From contig OY856411.1 of assembly GCA_963693085.1 (NCBI GenBank), positions 1,346,281,050 through 1,346,345,049 on the forward strand: 64,000 nt of DNA, written 5' to 3'. Position 1 is the stretch's first letter. Each line of letters starts with the position of its first letter. The translations under genes and the position numbers were made by a program. Source of the stretch: Alisma plantago-aquatica (lineage: Eukaryota > Streptophyta > Magnoliopsida > Alismatales > Alismataceae). Below, piece by piece: positions 46,811-56,653 of this stretch. The notes beneath the pieces were generated by a model, which saw only the letters and a list, made by a program, of their open reading frames with translations, searched no databases and was not told where the DNA came from.

Positions 46811-47257
46811 ATGGCAGAAGAAGAGCAGACAATTTGGGAGAATATCAAAGCATGTTCCTCAATAGCTCAGCTTGGGGCAGTCAAGCGGCAAGCAATAAAT
46901 GTGGGCAACTACAAGATAGATCATGGGTTGGTGGTGTTAGTCAAGTAAGAGGACATCCATGACCATAGTACTGAGGACTCGATGGCACACATCAACAATT
47001 TTGTTGAAAGTTGTGACATGGTGAAGACAGACAGAGTGCCAATGAATGTAATATACTTAAAACTTCTTTCGTCGTCACTGGAAGATGGTGCCAAATCTTG
47101 GTTATACAACTGGGAAGATGAATCTATTGAGACTTGGGATCAAATGATTGATGCCTTCTTGGACCTCTATTTCCCTCCCCAGAAGACAAATGAGTTGAAC
47201 AAAAAGATCTACAACTTCAAACAACAAGTAGAGGAGTCATATTCTGAGGCATGGTAG
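46811..47257 (+). pseudogene. Athila/Tat-like gag, first copy (truncated)
   Basis: ATG at 46811 (MAEEEQTIWENIKA). One in-frame TAA at 46946-46948, then an open stretch with MAHINNFVESCDMVK, LEDGAKSWLYNWEDESIETW and DLYFPPQKTNELNKKIYNFK, matching the conserved capsid core of Athila/Tat gag (AKAWL...TWDEL...FFPPAKT...I..F.Q). It ends at TAG 47255-47257, after which the sequence switches to LTR. About 148 codons remain. The homologous second copy begins at 48265. The protein would form the particle; this copy lacks its C-terminus. Confidence 0.8.
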
Positions 47258-47268
47258 AGTCATATTCT

Positions 47269-47927
47269 TAGGACCCAGGAGTAGCCCAATTTTGCATTGT
47301 AATTGACAGTTATGAATTAATATACATATTCCTCTTAATTTCTGGACATATCTATATGATTTCCTTACAAATTGTCTGTTCCTGATCAACATTGGTGATT
47401 TCTTAGACCGTTATTTGGTTCGAGAGAGGGACTAACGATTAGATAGGTTGTAGAGATACATAGCTTAGACCGCGCTTCGAGAGAAGGCCAATGATTATGG
47501 AGGGAGTAACCCAGAGAAGTCATTAAAGCACCTAACTAATAATTAAATTGCTACCAAAGTAGGGTTTGCATTAGATTAGGTAGTGAATTACACTGTGAGA
47601 GTGAATGATTCTTGCTATGTGTCCCTTGGTCTAGGGTTAGGAGAGATAAATATTAATGAGCTAATGTTTATTGTAGTATGAACCATGGCAAAACTGTAAT
47701 CCTAAGGAACCCATTCCATCATTGATCACAAACTAATTAATTTAGTTTTACTTTCTACAATGAATCAATTAATCATTCAATCGCCTTTTTATTTGTCTAA
47801 TTGACTGAATCATAGTTAGTAGTAGTATATAGAGTATGTTTCTCGTGTTCGATATCCACACCTCTTTTGGTCATATATTACTCTAATATGTACACTTGCG
47901 TTTTAAACGTGTACCTTATGTGCATCA
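47269..47927 (+). repeat. Internal fragment of Athila/Tat-like LTR
   Basis: Matches 53485-54115 of the 3' LTR (for example AGTAGCCCA(A/G)TTTTGC and GAGAGATAAATATTAAT) up to TGCATCA, the LTR end, followed by the second primer site. The first 900 bp of that LTR are missing. Confidence 0.85.
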
Positions 47928-47933
47928 AGTTCT

Positions 47934-47951
47934 TGGTGTCGTTGTCGCGGA
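47934..47951 (+). promoter_or_regulatory. Primer-binding site (tRNA-Asp type), second copy
   Basis: TGGTGTCGTTGTCGCGGA, again close to TGGCGCCGTTGCCGGGGA, seven bases after the LTR fragment end. Confidence 0.8.
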
Positions 47952-48264
47952 AACATAAATCTAGCACTACGAGTGTTGTGACTGGCCACTCTAGACCTCA
48001 CTTTTATTTTTTTATTTTGATTCATCATTTTTATATTGAAAATATTTTTTTAGAAACAATTCACTAGTAATCTACATTCTCACTTTACCATTAAGTTCCA
48101 GGTACTAGTGCATGGTTCACACTCGAACCACTGATTAAGGAGAGTCTACTCCAACTATTACAGATTAGGAGGGGATTTTTCACATGACTCAAGAGTTTGG
48201 AGCTTCAGCTGAGAAGCTCATACAAACTCCACCACCATAGTCAAAACAACTAGAACAACCAGAG

Positions 48265-50462
48265 ATGGCTTATGTAAATGTGGAATGTGAAGGGCAGACA
48301 GTCTGGGAAAAGATAAAGGCGTCTTCTGCTATAGCTCAGATGAGGCCAATCAGAACATAGGCCATTAATGTGGGAAGTTACAAGATAGACCCAGGTCTAG
48401 TAGTACTGGTTAAATCATATGAATTCCACGGTCACAATATGAAAGATATAATGGCGCACATCAACAACTTTGTAGAAAGTTGCAACATGGTGAAGATTGA
48501 TGAGGTTCCAACTACAATAATATATTTTAAGTTGTTTCCTTGTTCATTGGTTGATAATGCAAAGTTGTGGTTTCTTAGCCTTCTTCCAGAGCCCGTAGAC
48601 ACTTGAGATCATATGATAGACGTCTTTGTTGAGAGTTGTTTTCCACCCTAGAAGATAAATGAGTTGGTCAGAAAAATCTAAAACTTCAAGAAGAAGGCAG
48701 AAGAGTCGTATTCAGAGGCATGGGAGTGATTCTAGAACATGCCGAGGAAGGTCTCTCATCATGGGATTGATCACTATCGCAAGACAAGACCTTCTACTAC
48801 GGGCTAATAAAGGAGAAAGAACCTCACTGGATAGCACATGGTCATGATGTTTCCTCAACAACAAGGCATCCAAGTGTCATGACATTCTAAAGAACATGGC
48901 CAAAAATCAATCATGGGTGAGGAAAGAGAAGTCCCAACATCATTTAAAAGCATCATGGAGTCTAGAGTCATCATGGAACCGAGTGAGAAGTTAGACAACC
49001 TCACAAGAAAGTTTGAGCAAAAATTTGCCACCTCATCTGGAGGTGAAGAGGAAGATTGCATGTACCTACATCAACAATATCAGTAGGAAAGGGACCCTAG
49101 TAAGATAGAAAGAGTTGAAGACATGCTAGGAAGGCTAGTGAGTCAAAACAAGACCTTAGTAGACCATACAAAATAGGAGCAGCAGAATAATGAGGCTCAT
49201 ATCCATAGTCTTGAAAACCATATGTCTCAGCTAGTAGCAAAGGTGGCTTCCATAAAGAAGCCCACTCAGCAGGGATTTCCTGGGAATACAGAGACAAGTC
49301 ATCAGCATCAGTAAGTAAAGTTTGTCTCTATTGTCAAGGAGCTAGAACATCTTACTGAGAAGTCACCAAAGCACCACACTCTATAGACAAATTGGGTGTA
49401 TGTGCCTAAGGTTCCAATTTCCCCGCAACCTATATGGAAAACTAGGGGGATGCAGAACACCAGTGTGGTATACTCACACATGAACCTCAATAGATATAGG
49501 ATCAGTGAGAAGTGATAGGGATACCCCATCTTCACTGGTTGTGCAAGACAAGGAACTTCAAAGTTCCAACAATGTTATGTCACTGCCTCCATTTCTAGAA
49601 AAGGTGCCTATACAATAGGAACATGTGAAGGTTCTACTCTGCACTGGAACAGTCACAGTCAATAAGGAGGCACCCAAAAGTCAGAAGGAGTAGCCATAGG
49701 CCATTCCATCCACATGAGATGTGCCAATTTTTGTCCCAGAGGATTGAAGCAAGCTTAGGGGAGGAGATCCCTACGGTGCCATACATTCCACCACACAAGC
49801 GTGTAGAGAAGCCACATGTTCCATTTTTGGATAGTCTACAGTCAAGAAAGGAGGAAAACCAGTTCAATAAATTCTTAGACATCTTCTAAAAGCTCCACAT
49901 AAACATCCCACTTGTGCAAGAGATAGAACATATTCCTACATATGGAAGATTTTTGAAGGACATCATCAACAAGAAGTGGTGGATAGAAGATACAAATGTC
50001 TTGTGTGTGTGGATAGAAGATACAAATGTCTTGTGTGTTGATGAAGTGGTTAGTATGATGATCCAGGGAAGACTAGTGATGAAAAGAAAAGACCCATGGT
50101 GTTTCTACACTCCTTGATACATAGATAGTCAACATTTCCAACAAGCACAGTGTAACTCTGGGGCAAGCATAAATCTCATGCCTCTCTCTACGTTTTGAAA
50201 GTTTGGTTTGAAGGAAACAAAAAGAACATCCATGACAATTGAGTTGGCAGATTGATCAATTGTGAGGCTGTACATGACATGTGAGGATGTGGTAGTCAAA
50301 GTTCACAAGTTTATCGATCATGTAGATTTTGTGGCTATGGATATGCTTGAGATACAAGGATCAGAGATGATGTTAGGAAGGTCATTCCAAGATATGGATG
50401 ACATGATCACTGCCATTGGTAGAGGCTACTTGACACTCGAGATAAATGATGATAGAGTGTAG
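48265..50462 (+). pseudogene. Athila/Tat-like gag and protease, second copy
   Basis: ATG at 48265 (MAYVNVECEGQTVWEKIKA). The gag core follows, with DIMAHINNFVESCNMVKID, FKLFPCSLVDNAKLW and EESYSEAWE, and many stops. A second part (from about 49900) has IPTYGRFLKDII, then at 50151-50186 CNSGASINLMPL, the place where Athila/Tat proteases have CDLGASINLMPL. The catalytic Asp is therefore Asn (AAC, 50154-50156). VHKFIDHVDFVAMDMLE and MMLGRSF follow, the expected flap region. A 30-bp tandem duplication lies at 49981-50040. Order and motifs identify gag-protease; frames change repeatedly. Confidence 0.8.
49981..50040 (+). repeat. 30-bp tandem duplication in gag-protease
   Basis: Two 30-bp units, identical except at the last bases, beginning GGATAGAAGATACAAATG. 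The duplication adds exactly ten codons and keeps the frame. Confidence 0.93.
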
Positions 50463-52581
50463 TTCAAAGTTCTATATGAATCTTCACAGTGATCTTGTGA
50501 CAACCCAGGCTAAAGAAGACTCATCTTATCGAGCCTATGACATTAAACAAGGGTGTTTATGAGAGGCAACCCGATTTTATTTTATTTTATTTTCAATTAT
50601 TTACTATTTTTAGGTCTTTTCGCTAGTTACATTTTATAATTTTATTTTTAGATTTCAGTTTATGTAAAAAGTTACCTTGATGCTCTTGTTTGGTGTGAAA
50701 GTAGAGTCAAATTTAGTACTACTGAGGCCCAAGTTGGTACTACTGACTCCTTATCAGGTTAAAGTTTGCAACAAGTAGATACTACCAACACCCAAGTCAG
50801 TACTATCAACTTTTCTAAATAGGATTCACAGATCTATAGAAAAAAGTTGTCGATACCACTGACACACATGGTGGGGGCACCAACTCACATAACTCAAAGA
50901 AGTGTAGAGGATGTCTTATATTGGTACCACCAAGACACAAGTTGGTGGCACCAATAAGAGGGATGTATGCTAGCATGATTGATCTATAGAGCCACCAATG
51001 CCTCCACCACCACCAACCATCAAAACTACTGGTACCACTATTCCACCTCTTTGGTTGGATTCTAACTATGAGGACATAGTCAGGTTCAAGATTAGGGGGT
51101 GCTGGAATAGCTCTATCTTTATTTTTGCTTTTTAGCTTTATCATTTTAAGTTTTTTTAGGATCCACATCTATGTAGTGTAATCATGGAGCAATATGTGCA
51201 TGATTTCTATCTTTGTCATCATAGAGTCTGTTCTTCTATGTTGGTGCAATAAAATTTAAAATTGAGATTTTTTAAATTGGGCTTAGTTGCAAATTCTTAA
51301 GGCATCATCGCCCAGAAGAAGTGTATGGGTTAGTCATCTTAAGGACATTTGATATTTTTGGAAGTCTTAATTTTCCATGAACTATCGATGATGATGGGGT
51401 TTGAGCTTGAACTGACCAAACAATTAATGGGACCTTAAATTGAAATAAATTTTAGAAAGAAATCCTAAGGTTATTCTGCATAAAAATCAAAAGTAGAGGG
51501 ATGTATCATAGCTTAAGAAAGGCATTGTCTCTTAATCCTATGGTTCCATCCATTTTTCCATCCATTTTGATCCGCCACTTTAAGATGATCAAGTAACCTA
51601 GACAATTTCCTCTTGAATTACACTTGCATGGCATGATAGGTGACATGATAGTTAGTTTCTATTTATTTCATTAGTGACAAACTGTTAAAAAGAAAATTTC
51701 TTATGCATATCATCTAGTTGCATAACAACCCCATGTAGATTTCATACCTTTTGAATCATTCATTTTTACACAATGTATGCATGTATTTTGTTCTGAAATT
51801 AACCATGCAAGGATACACATCCATACCTCTCAAAAATAAAATGAAAAAAGTGTGATTTATGTAGTGAAGCCCAAGCATACTCTCCAATCATGCTAAAATA
51901 CGGGCTAATGAAAAAAAGAGAGTTTTTTTCATGAAATAAAGAGGTAAAAAAGGATGCCCTAGCTCAGCTATGAATCATTCTTCAAAAGAATATGAACTCA
52001 TGTACATGATGTATTCTTTATTTCATTTTTATCAGTCAGATGAAATCTTAAGTGCATACATCATTCTACTCACAATAGTAGGCATTAGGATTCACACATT
52101 ACTCACTTGCACCATGTAGGTTCATCATGTTTTATTGTTGCATAAATTATTTGGATGTTACTTGTGATTCTTCATAAGCCACCTACTTGATTGCATTCAT
52201 TGCTCTTATTGGTAGGACATAAATATGATTGATCTCCTCATTCATTCTTCTAAGGAGAACTGCTTCCAAATAGTTGGTAGTTTCGAAAGAGCAATGTATA
52301 TAGGGAATCACATGATGCACCAAACGAATGCCTGATTCACTATGATATTCACTGCTCTTTTGATAGTGTTTCATTAATCTAAGGGTGGACATCTTTTATG
52401 GATATTTTTAGTTGCTTGAGAGTGGCTGATTGTTCAGTGGTCAATAAAGGTCGGTTTGGGACCGCAAGGTGGGGGTAGTTGAGAATGGGAATTCATATCA
52501 TGTGTTCTTTTTTTTACTTGTCTCCAATAGATATGAGGGTGTGTTGTTTGAGGAAGAGTAACATTTAAGCTTAGGGGATTT
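50463..52581 (+). other. 3' non-coding region of Athila/Tat-like element
   Basis: Starts with the conserved signature (a CATTAAACAAGGGTG segment, then AGAGGCAACCCG near 50558) seen after the coding part of many Athila elements. Motifs of the GGTACTACTGAC type cluster at 50712-51065. 51200-52580 is AT-rich with no recognisable coding. It ends in a possible polypurine tract AAGCTTAGGGGATTT (52567-52581). Confidence 0.65.
50712..51065. repeat. Dispersed GGTACTACTGAC-type motif array in the 3' internal region
   Basis: About ten degenerate copies, for example TTGGTACTACTGACTCC near 50734, GATACTACCAACACC near 50778, GATACCACTGACACAC near 50853 and GGTACCACCAAGACAC near 50919. The same motif recurs inside the LTR at 52810-53120. 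Confidence 0.75.
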
Positions 52582-54115
52582 TGATGCACTTAATAATTGT
52601 CACTTTTCATAGATTGATTTACTATGTATTTTGTGCACTTATTGCCCATTTTCATATTATTTATGCACAATTTATCATCAATGGCTTGTGACACTTAATT
52701 TCATCAAATATTTGTTATTTTTACTATTCCATATTGATTAATCATCATATGTGGAACTTCTGTCCTTTCTTGTTTAATTTTAGGTAAATTTACAAGAATT
52801 GAATCAGCTCGATACTACCGACATGCCTGTTAGTGGTATCGACATTTGATAAAAAGGGACAAGGATTAATCGAGGAAACACTATAGTACCAACACAAGAA
52901 TTAATACTGCTGACATTTTTATAGGAGCACTATGGAGGAGTCTTGATACTACTGACACCGAACTCAGTGGTACGGACTTTTACCAAAAATCCAACATGGA
53001 ATGTCAAAGAAAATCTCAGTAATACCAAAATTGAAGTCGGTAGTACTGAAATATTACAAAGAATCATGAATCTGAGAAGGCATCGATACTATTGACACCA
53101 CGTTGGTAGTACTGACTTGGAACGATTAGGCCAGACCAAAAATCATAGTTAATCTAACGATCAGGACTTAATGATGCCCTAAGTCAATCCTATAACTAAG
53201 GGAAGGTGTGACCAAACCTAGATATCACATCATATTCAGTTGTAAGATAACAGAGAGTGGAGAAGAGAGAAAGGAGAGGAGAAAGCCATGTTCCGAGCGG
53301 TTCGAGCACTTTTGGTGGCCCGATTTGCAGTCAAAAGACAGAAAATCACTGCGTTTGTCAGAAGGAATTTTCCAAACCGTCTTTCTCTAGGGGGGGTTCA
53401 TTATTCTTGATGTTTTCCTTATCTATTTATTCCTTTTCTATGTATAGAGCAACTAAAATCATGTGGAGTTAATCCCTTTGTTCCTAAGGACCTGGGAGTA
53501 GCCCAGTTTTGCATTGTAATTGACAATTAGGAATTAATATACATATTCCTCTTAATTTCTAGACATATCTCTATGATTGCTTTACGAATTGTCTATGCAC
53601 GGTCACCTTAGACCACTAATTGCTTCAAAAGTGGGATTAAGGGTGAGTATCTTAGACCGCACTTTGAGAGAAGGCCTACGGCTATAGAGGGAGTAGTCTA
53701 GAGAAGTCATTAAGTCGCCTAGCTAATAATCAAATTGCTATGAGAGTGGGATTTGTATTAGATTATGTAGTGAATTATGATGTGAGAGCAGATAATTTTT
53801 GCTACATGTCTCTTGGTCCAGGGTTAGGAGAGATAAATATTAATAAAATAATGTTAATTGTAGTGTAGACCTTGTAAAACTGTAATCCTAAGGAATATAT
53901 TCCATCATTGATCTCGAACCAATTAATTTAGTTTTACTTTCTGCATAAAATCAATTAATCATTCAATCATCTTTTTCATCAGTAAAGATGATAGAATCAT
54001 AGTTAGTAGTAGTCTTTGGAGTATGTTTCCCCGTGTATGATATCCGAGCCATTTCTAGTCCTATATTACTCTGATACATGCACTTATGTTTTAGACGTGT
54101 AGTTTATGTGTATTA
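52582..54115 (+). repeat. Athila/Tat-like 3' LTR
   Basis: About 1534 bp, beginning TGATGCACTTAATAATTG after the polypurine tract. The end is placed at GTGTATTA (TATCA expected, a C-to-T change). A motif array (GATACTACTGACACC, GGTAGTACTGAC) occupies 52810-53120. No clear TATA box. Confidence 0.75.
52810..53120. repeat. Dispersed GGTACTACTGAC-type motif array in the LTR
   Basis: About ten copies in both orientations, for example GATACTACCGACATGCC near 52811, GATACTACTGACACCG near 52945 and TTGGTAGTACTGAC near 53104, spaced 20-50 bp. Confidence 0.75.
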
Positions 54116-54529
54116 GTTGCCTGAAACGGTCAGTTGTCCTCATGTCTAACTGGTGTCCGAACACCTCCATACGGCTGATTGAACCCATCATCCGGTCAGT
54201 TCACTCCTCTTATGATCTATCCTCCTCTGTCCTCCAGCCGATCGACTCGTCTGGCGCTGATCGTCATCTTTTTTGTTGCAAGAAAAGAAACTAACCTATT
54301 ACTATTAAATTTTAAAGAGAAAGCTTGAGTTACATTCAAGGGGAGTAAAGGTAGGAAAGAATAATACTTTTACATTGGGAAGAAGAAGGTAGAGGCTCAA
54401 TATGGAATCTGAAATAAAACAAGAATAAAACCAAACCATCCAACCACACATAGATATTTGGCCTATTGGTCATAACTACACTACACATCCATTATAAAAT
54501 TTGCTTTTAGGGCGACATGTCTAATATAT

Positions 54530-54532
<3 letters not shown>
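54116..54532. other. Unclassified DNA
   Basis: No gene or repeat boundary recognised. A short CCGATCGACTCG resembles the copia-2 LTR motif, and a stretch rich in CGGTCAG/CGGCTG at 54125-54250 may be another LTR fragment. Confidence 0.4.
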
Positions 54533-54605
<73 letters not shown>

Positions 54606-54607
54606 TT
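54533..54607. repeat. TA then TTTA microsatellite
   Basis: About 40 bp of TA followed by about nine TTTA units, directly upstream of the GC-rich gene fragment. Confidence 0.95.
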
Positions 54608-54825
54608 GGCTGCCCGCGCGGGTAGTTTTGTTTTGTTACCCGTTTGCACATTGACGGTGGCACTGATAGTAATTACATCACAACTTTTCCTTTCTCGTGT
54701 TCTTTGTGACGCCGACTGTATTTGATTTTCACGATTCTTGTTCCGGAGCGTCTTCGTCGACTCACGGTGTGGACGCGTCTTCGTCGACTCACTTCTTAAA
54801 GACCCGGGCCACCCTCTCTCGCTAG

Positions 54826-55674
54826 CTGCATGCGAACCAGGACCTGGACCTCGCCACTGCCGCCATCGACGTCGACGAAGCCGCTGCAGGGGTGCGCCAT
54901 CCCATATTAGACCGGTCCATCGTCCACGATCCAAAAGGTCAGCGGAAGATATACTTCGCCGACGTGTCTGTTGCGGTAAAGATGACGCAGCAAAACATGG
55001 AAACAACGACAATTTCCTCATCAGTCGGTACACGTCTACCACTCCTCCGCGCAACCATCCCGCTGTCCCGCCCCGACCTCGACGTCCTCCGCCGTAAGAC
55101 CTCCCCTCCACCTGCCGTCCGCTACTCCTCCTTCACCATCACCTCATCCCTTGCGTGGGTATGCACAATAAAGGCCCGAGGGAAGCTCAACGAGTCCCAA
55201 AAGCTCTTCTCGTTTGTCCCAAACCTCCATTTCCGCGTCAGCCCGTCGTTACCCGCAGAGTACTTCGGCAACTGCCTCAGCGTTGCTATCACGCCCGCCA
55301 ACACGGCGGATCTCGTCGGGGACCAGGGGCTCACTGTTGCGGCATCAAAGATCTGGAAGGAGGTCCAGGACCTGCAAGACGGCGGGATGCTCATCAGACT
55401 TGGTGAGGGGCTGTTTAAAGAAATGATGAAGCAGAAGTTCACCGACACACTCAGCATCACCGGGTCGCCTAGATTGCGTGTTTACGAGGTGGATTTCAGA
55501 TGGGGGAAGCCCGTCAAGGTTGAGTCTGTGTCGTCCAAAAAGATTGGCGGTATGTCGCTCGCTGAAACGCCAGATGGCTGTGGTAGGGTTGAGGTTGGGA
55601 TCCCATTGGCGCGGGAGGCCATGCCGGAGTTCAAACGTCTGTGGCATAGCACTCTACAGGCAGACGCCGCCTGA
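54826..55674 (+). pseudogene. BAHD-family acyltransferase, C-terminal half (truncated)
   Basis: An open stretch of about 283 codons, uninterrupted from a TAG at 54823-54825 to TGA 55672-55674. Landmarks in BAHD order: HPILDRSIVHDPKG (the segment after the active site), FTITSSLAWVCTIKARG, LHFRVSPSLPAEYFGNCL, the AAxxIWKEVQ helix, and near the end YEVDFRWGKPVKVE, the structural DFGWG motif with Gly changed to Arg. BAHD enzymes are about 430-460 residues and transfer acyl groups from CoA using HxxxD, which lies upstream of this part. No HxxxD is found in the 220 bp upstream, no ATG starts the frame, and a stop closes it, so this is most likely a 5'-truncated pseudogene. The sequence is closest in style to the anthocyanin/phenolic-glucoside (malonyl- or coumaroyl-CoA) group, but the substrate cannot be read. 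The fragment is GC-rich, unlike its surroundings. Confidence 0.85.
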
Positions 55675-56042
55675 GGCGGCTGACTGCAGCCGCAGATCGA
55701 GATCAATTTGATTCGAATTTAATATTTTGCTGGGTACTATGTACCACCGGTGAGCTTCATTCCAAGAAAATATAATTATAAAAATAGCTTCAGTTGCGAT
55801 TTGCATTTTTTTAATCAGCATCATTAAAGGAAAAGCTCTCGAAACTGAACACCTCAAATTTCTATACCGATCTCAGTACTTTTGCCTTTATCTCAATCCC
55901 CTCTTGTTCAATGTGTCTGTCTGGTCAACATTATGCATGAGACACTTCTATCGGGCTCTCCGCACATTATTATTACGTTGACAATGTTGTGTTTGATTGA
56001 ATGCCAACGTGATATGTCCATCCGTGATGGACTATATTGGAA
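55675..56042. other. 3' flank of the BAHD fragment
   Basis: 368 bp without a recognisable gene or repeat. AT-rich, with no clear poly(A) signal assigned. Confidence 0.5.
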
Positions 56043-56650
56043 CCTACATTACGGTTGACTCTTGTCTATTACTGTCCATATTATAAATGGCACTTGCTTA
56101 TTACAATATGAGTATATATATTACAAATTTGTCTCCTACATTATGGTTGGTTCTTTCCTATTACAATGTGACTGTCCATATGACATATGACACTTGCTTA
56201 ATACAACATGACTATCCATATTACAAAATTGTCACCTACAATACAGTTGCCTCTTGCCTATTATAATGTGACTATCTATATTACAGATGACACTTACTTA
56301 TTACAATACGAGTATCCATATTACAAAATTATCACCTACCTTACGGTTGGCTCTTTCCTATTATAATGTGACTGTCTATATTACAGATGACACTTGCTTA
56401 TTACAATATGAATATCCATATTACAAAACTATCATCTACATTACAGTAGGCTTTTGCCTATTTCAATGTGATTGTCCATATTACAAATGACACTTGCTTA
56501 TCACAATATGACTATCTATATTACAAAACTATCACCTACATTATTGTTGGCCCTTGCCTATTACAATGTGACTGTCCATATTACAGATGACACTTGCTTA
56601 TTACAATATGACTATCCATATTACAATATGTCACCTACATTACGAACTCT
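56043..56650. repeat. Tandem repeat, exact 100-bp period, six copies
   Basis: CACTTGCTTA (CACTTACTTA in one copy) recurs at 56091, 56191, 56291, 56391, 56491 and 56591, exactly 100 bp apart. Each unit contains CCTACATTACGGTTGGC-like and ACTATCCATATTACA-like blocks and a half-period (about 50 bp) self-similarity between ACAATGTGACTGTCCATA and ACAATATGACTATCCATA. The first unit lacks about 8 bp. The array is cut off by the Tekay-2 insertion at 56654. Confidence 0.95.
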
Positions 56651-56653
56651 TGT

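Larger units (their letters stand above)
45567..54115 (+). mobile_element. Mosaic of related Athila/Tat-like Ty3/gypsy elements without visible RT or integrase
   Basis: A plus-strand series: LTR (45567-46446), tRNA-Asp-type primer site, gag (46811-47257), an abrupt join to an internal LTR fragment (47269-47927), a second primer site (47934), gag and protease (48265-50462), a long non-coding 3' region with the AGAGGCAACCCG signature (about 50558), and a 3' LTR (52582-54115). The two gags are homologous. The outer LTRs are related, but no matching 5-bp duplication is seen (TACGA against GTTGC), so the block is a recombinant of at least two copies. No reverse transcriptase, RNase H or integrase motif is visible between 50462 and 52582, so the family looks non-autonomous. 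Confidence 0.75.

Noticed and set aside
54599..55111. 170-codon minus-strand frame opposite the BAHD fragment
   Set aside because: Arg/Ser/Gly-rich shadow of the GC-rich plus-strand coding sequence; the plus strand carries recognisable BAHD motifs.
56043..56650. Tandem repeat as a possible centromeric satellite or coding repeat
   Set aside because: Only six diverged copies, and the 100-bp period is not a multiple of three. There is no evidence of a large array within the window.
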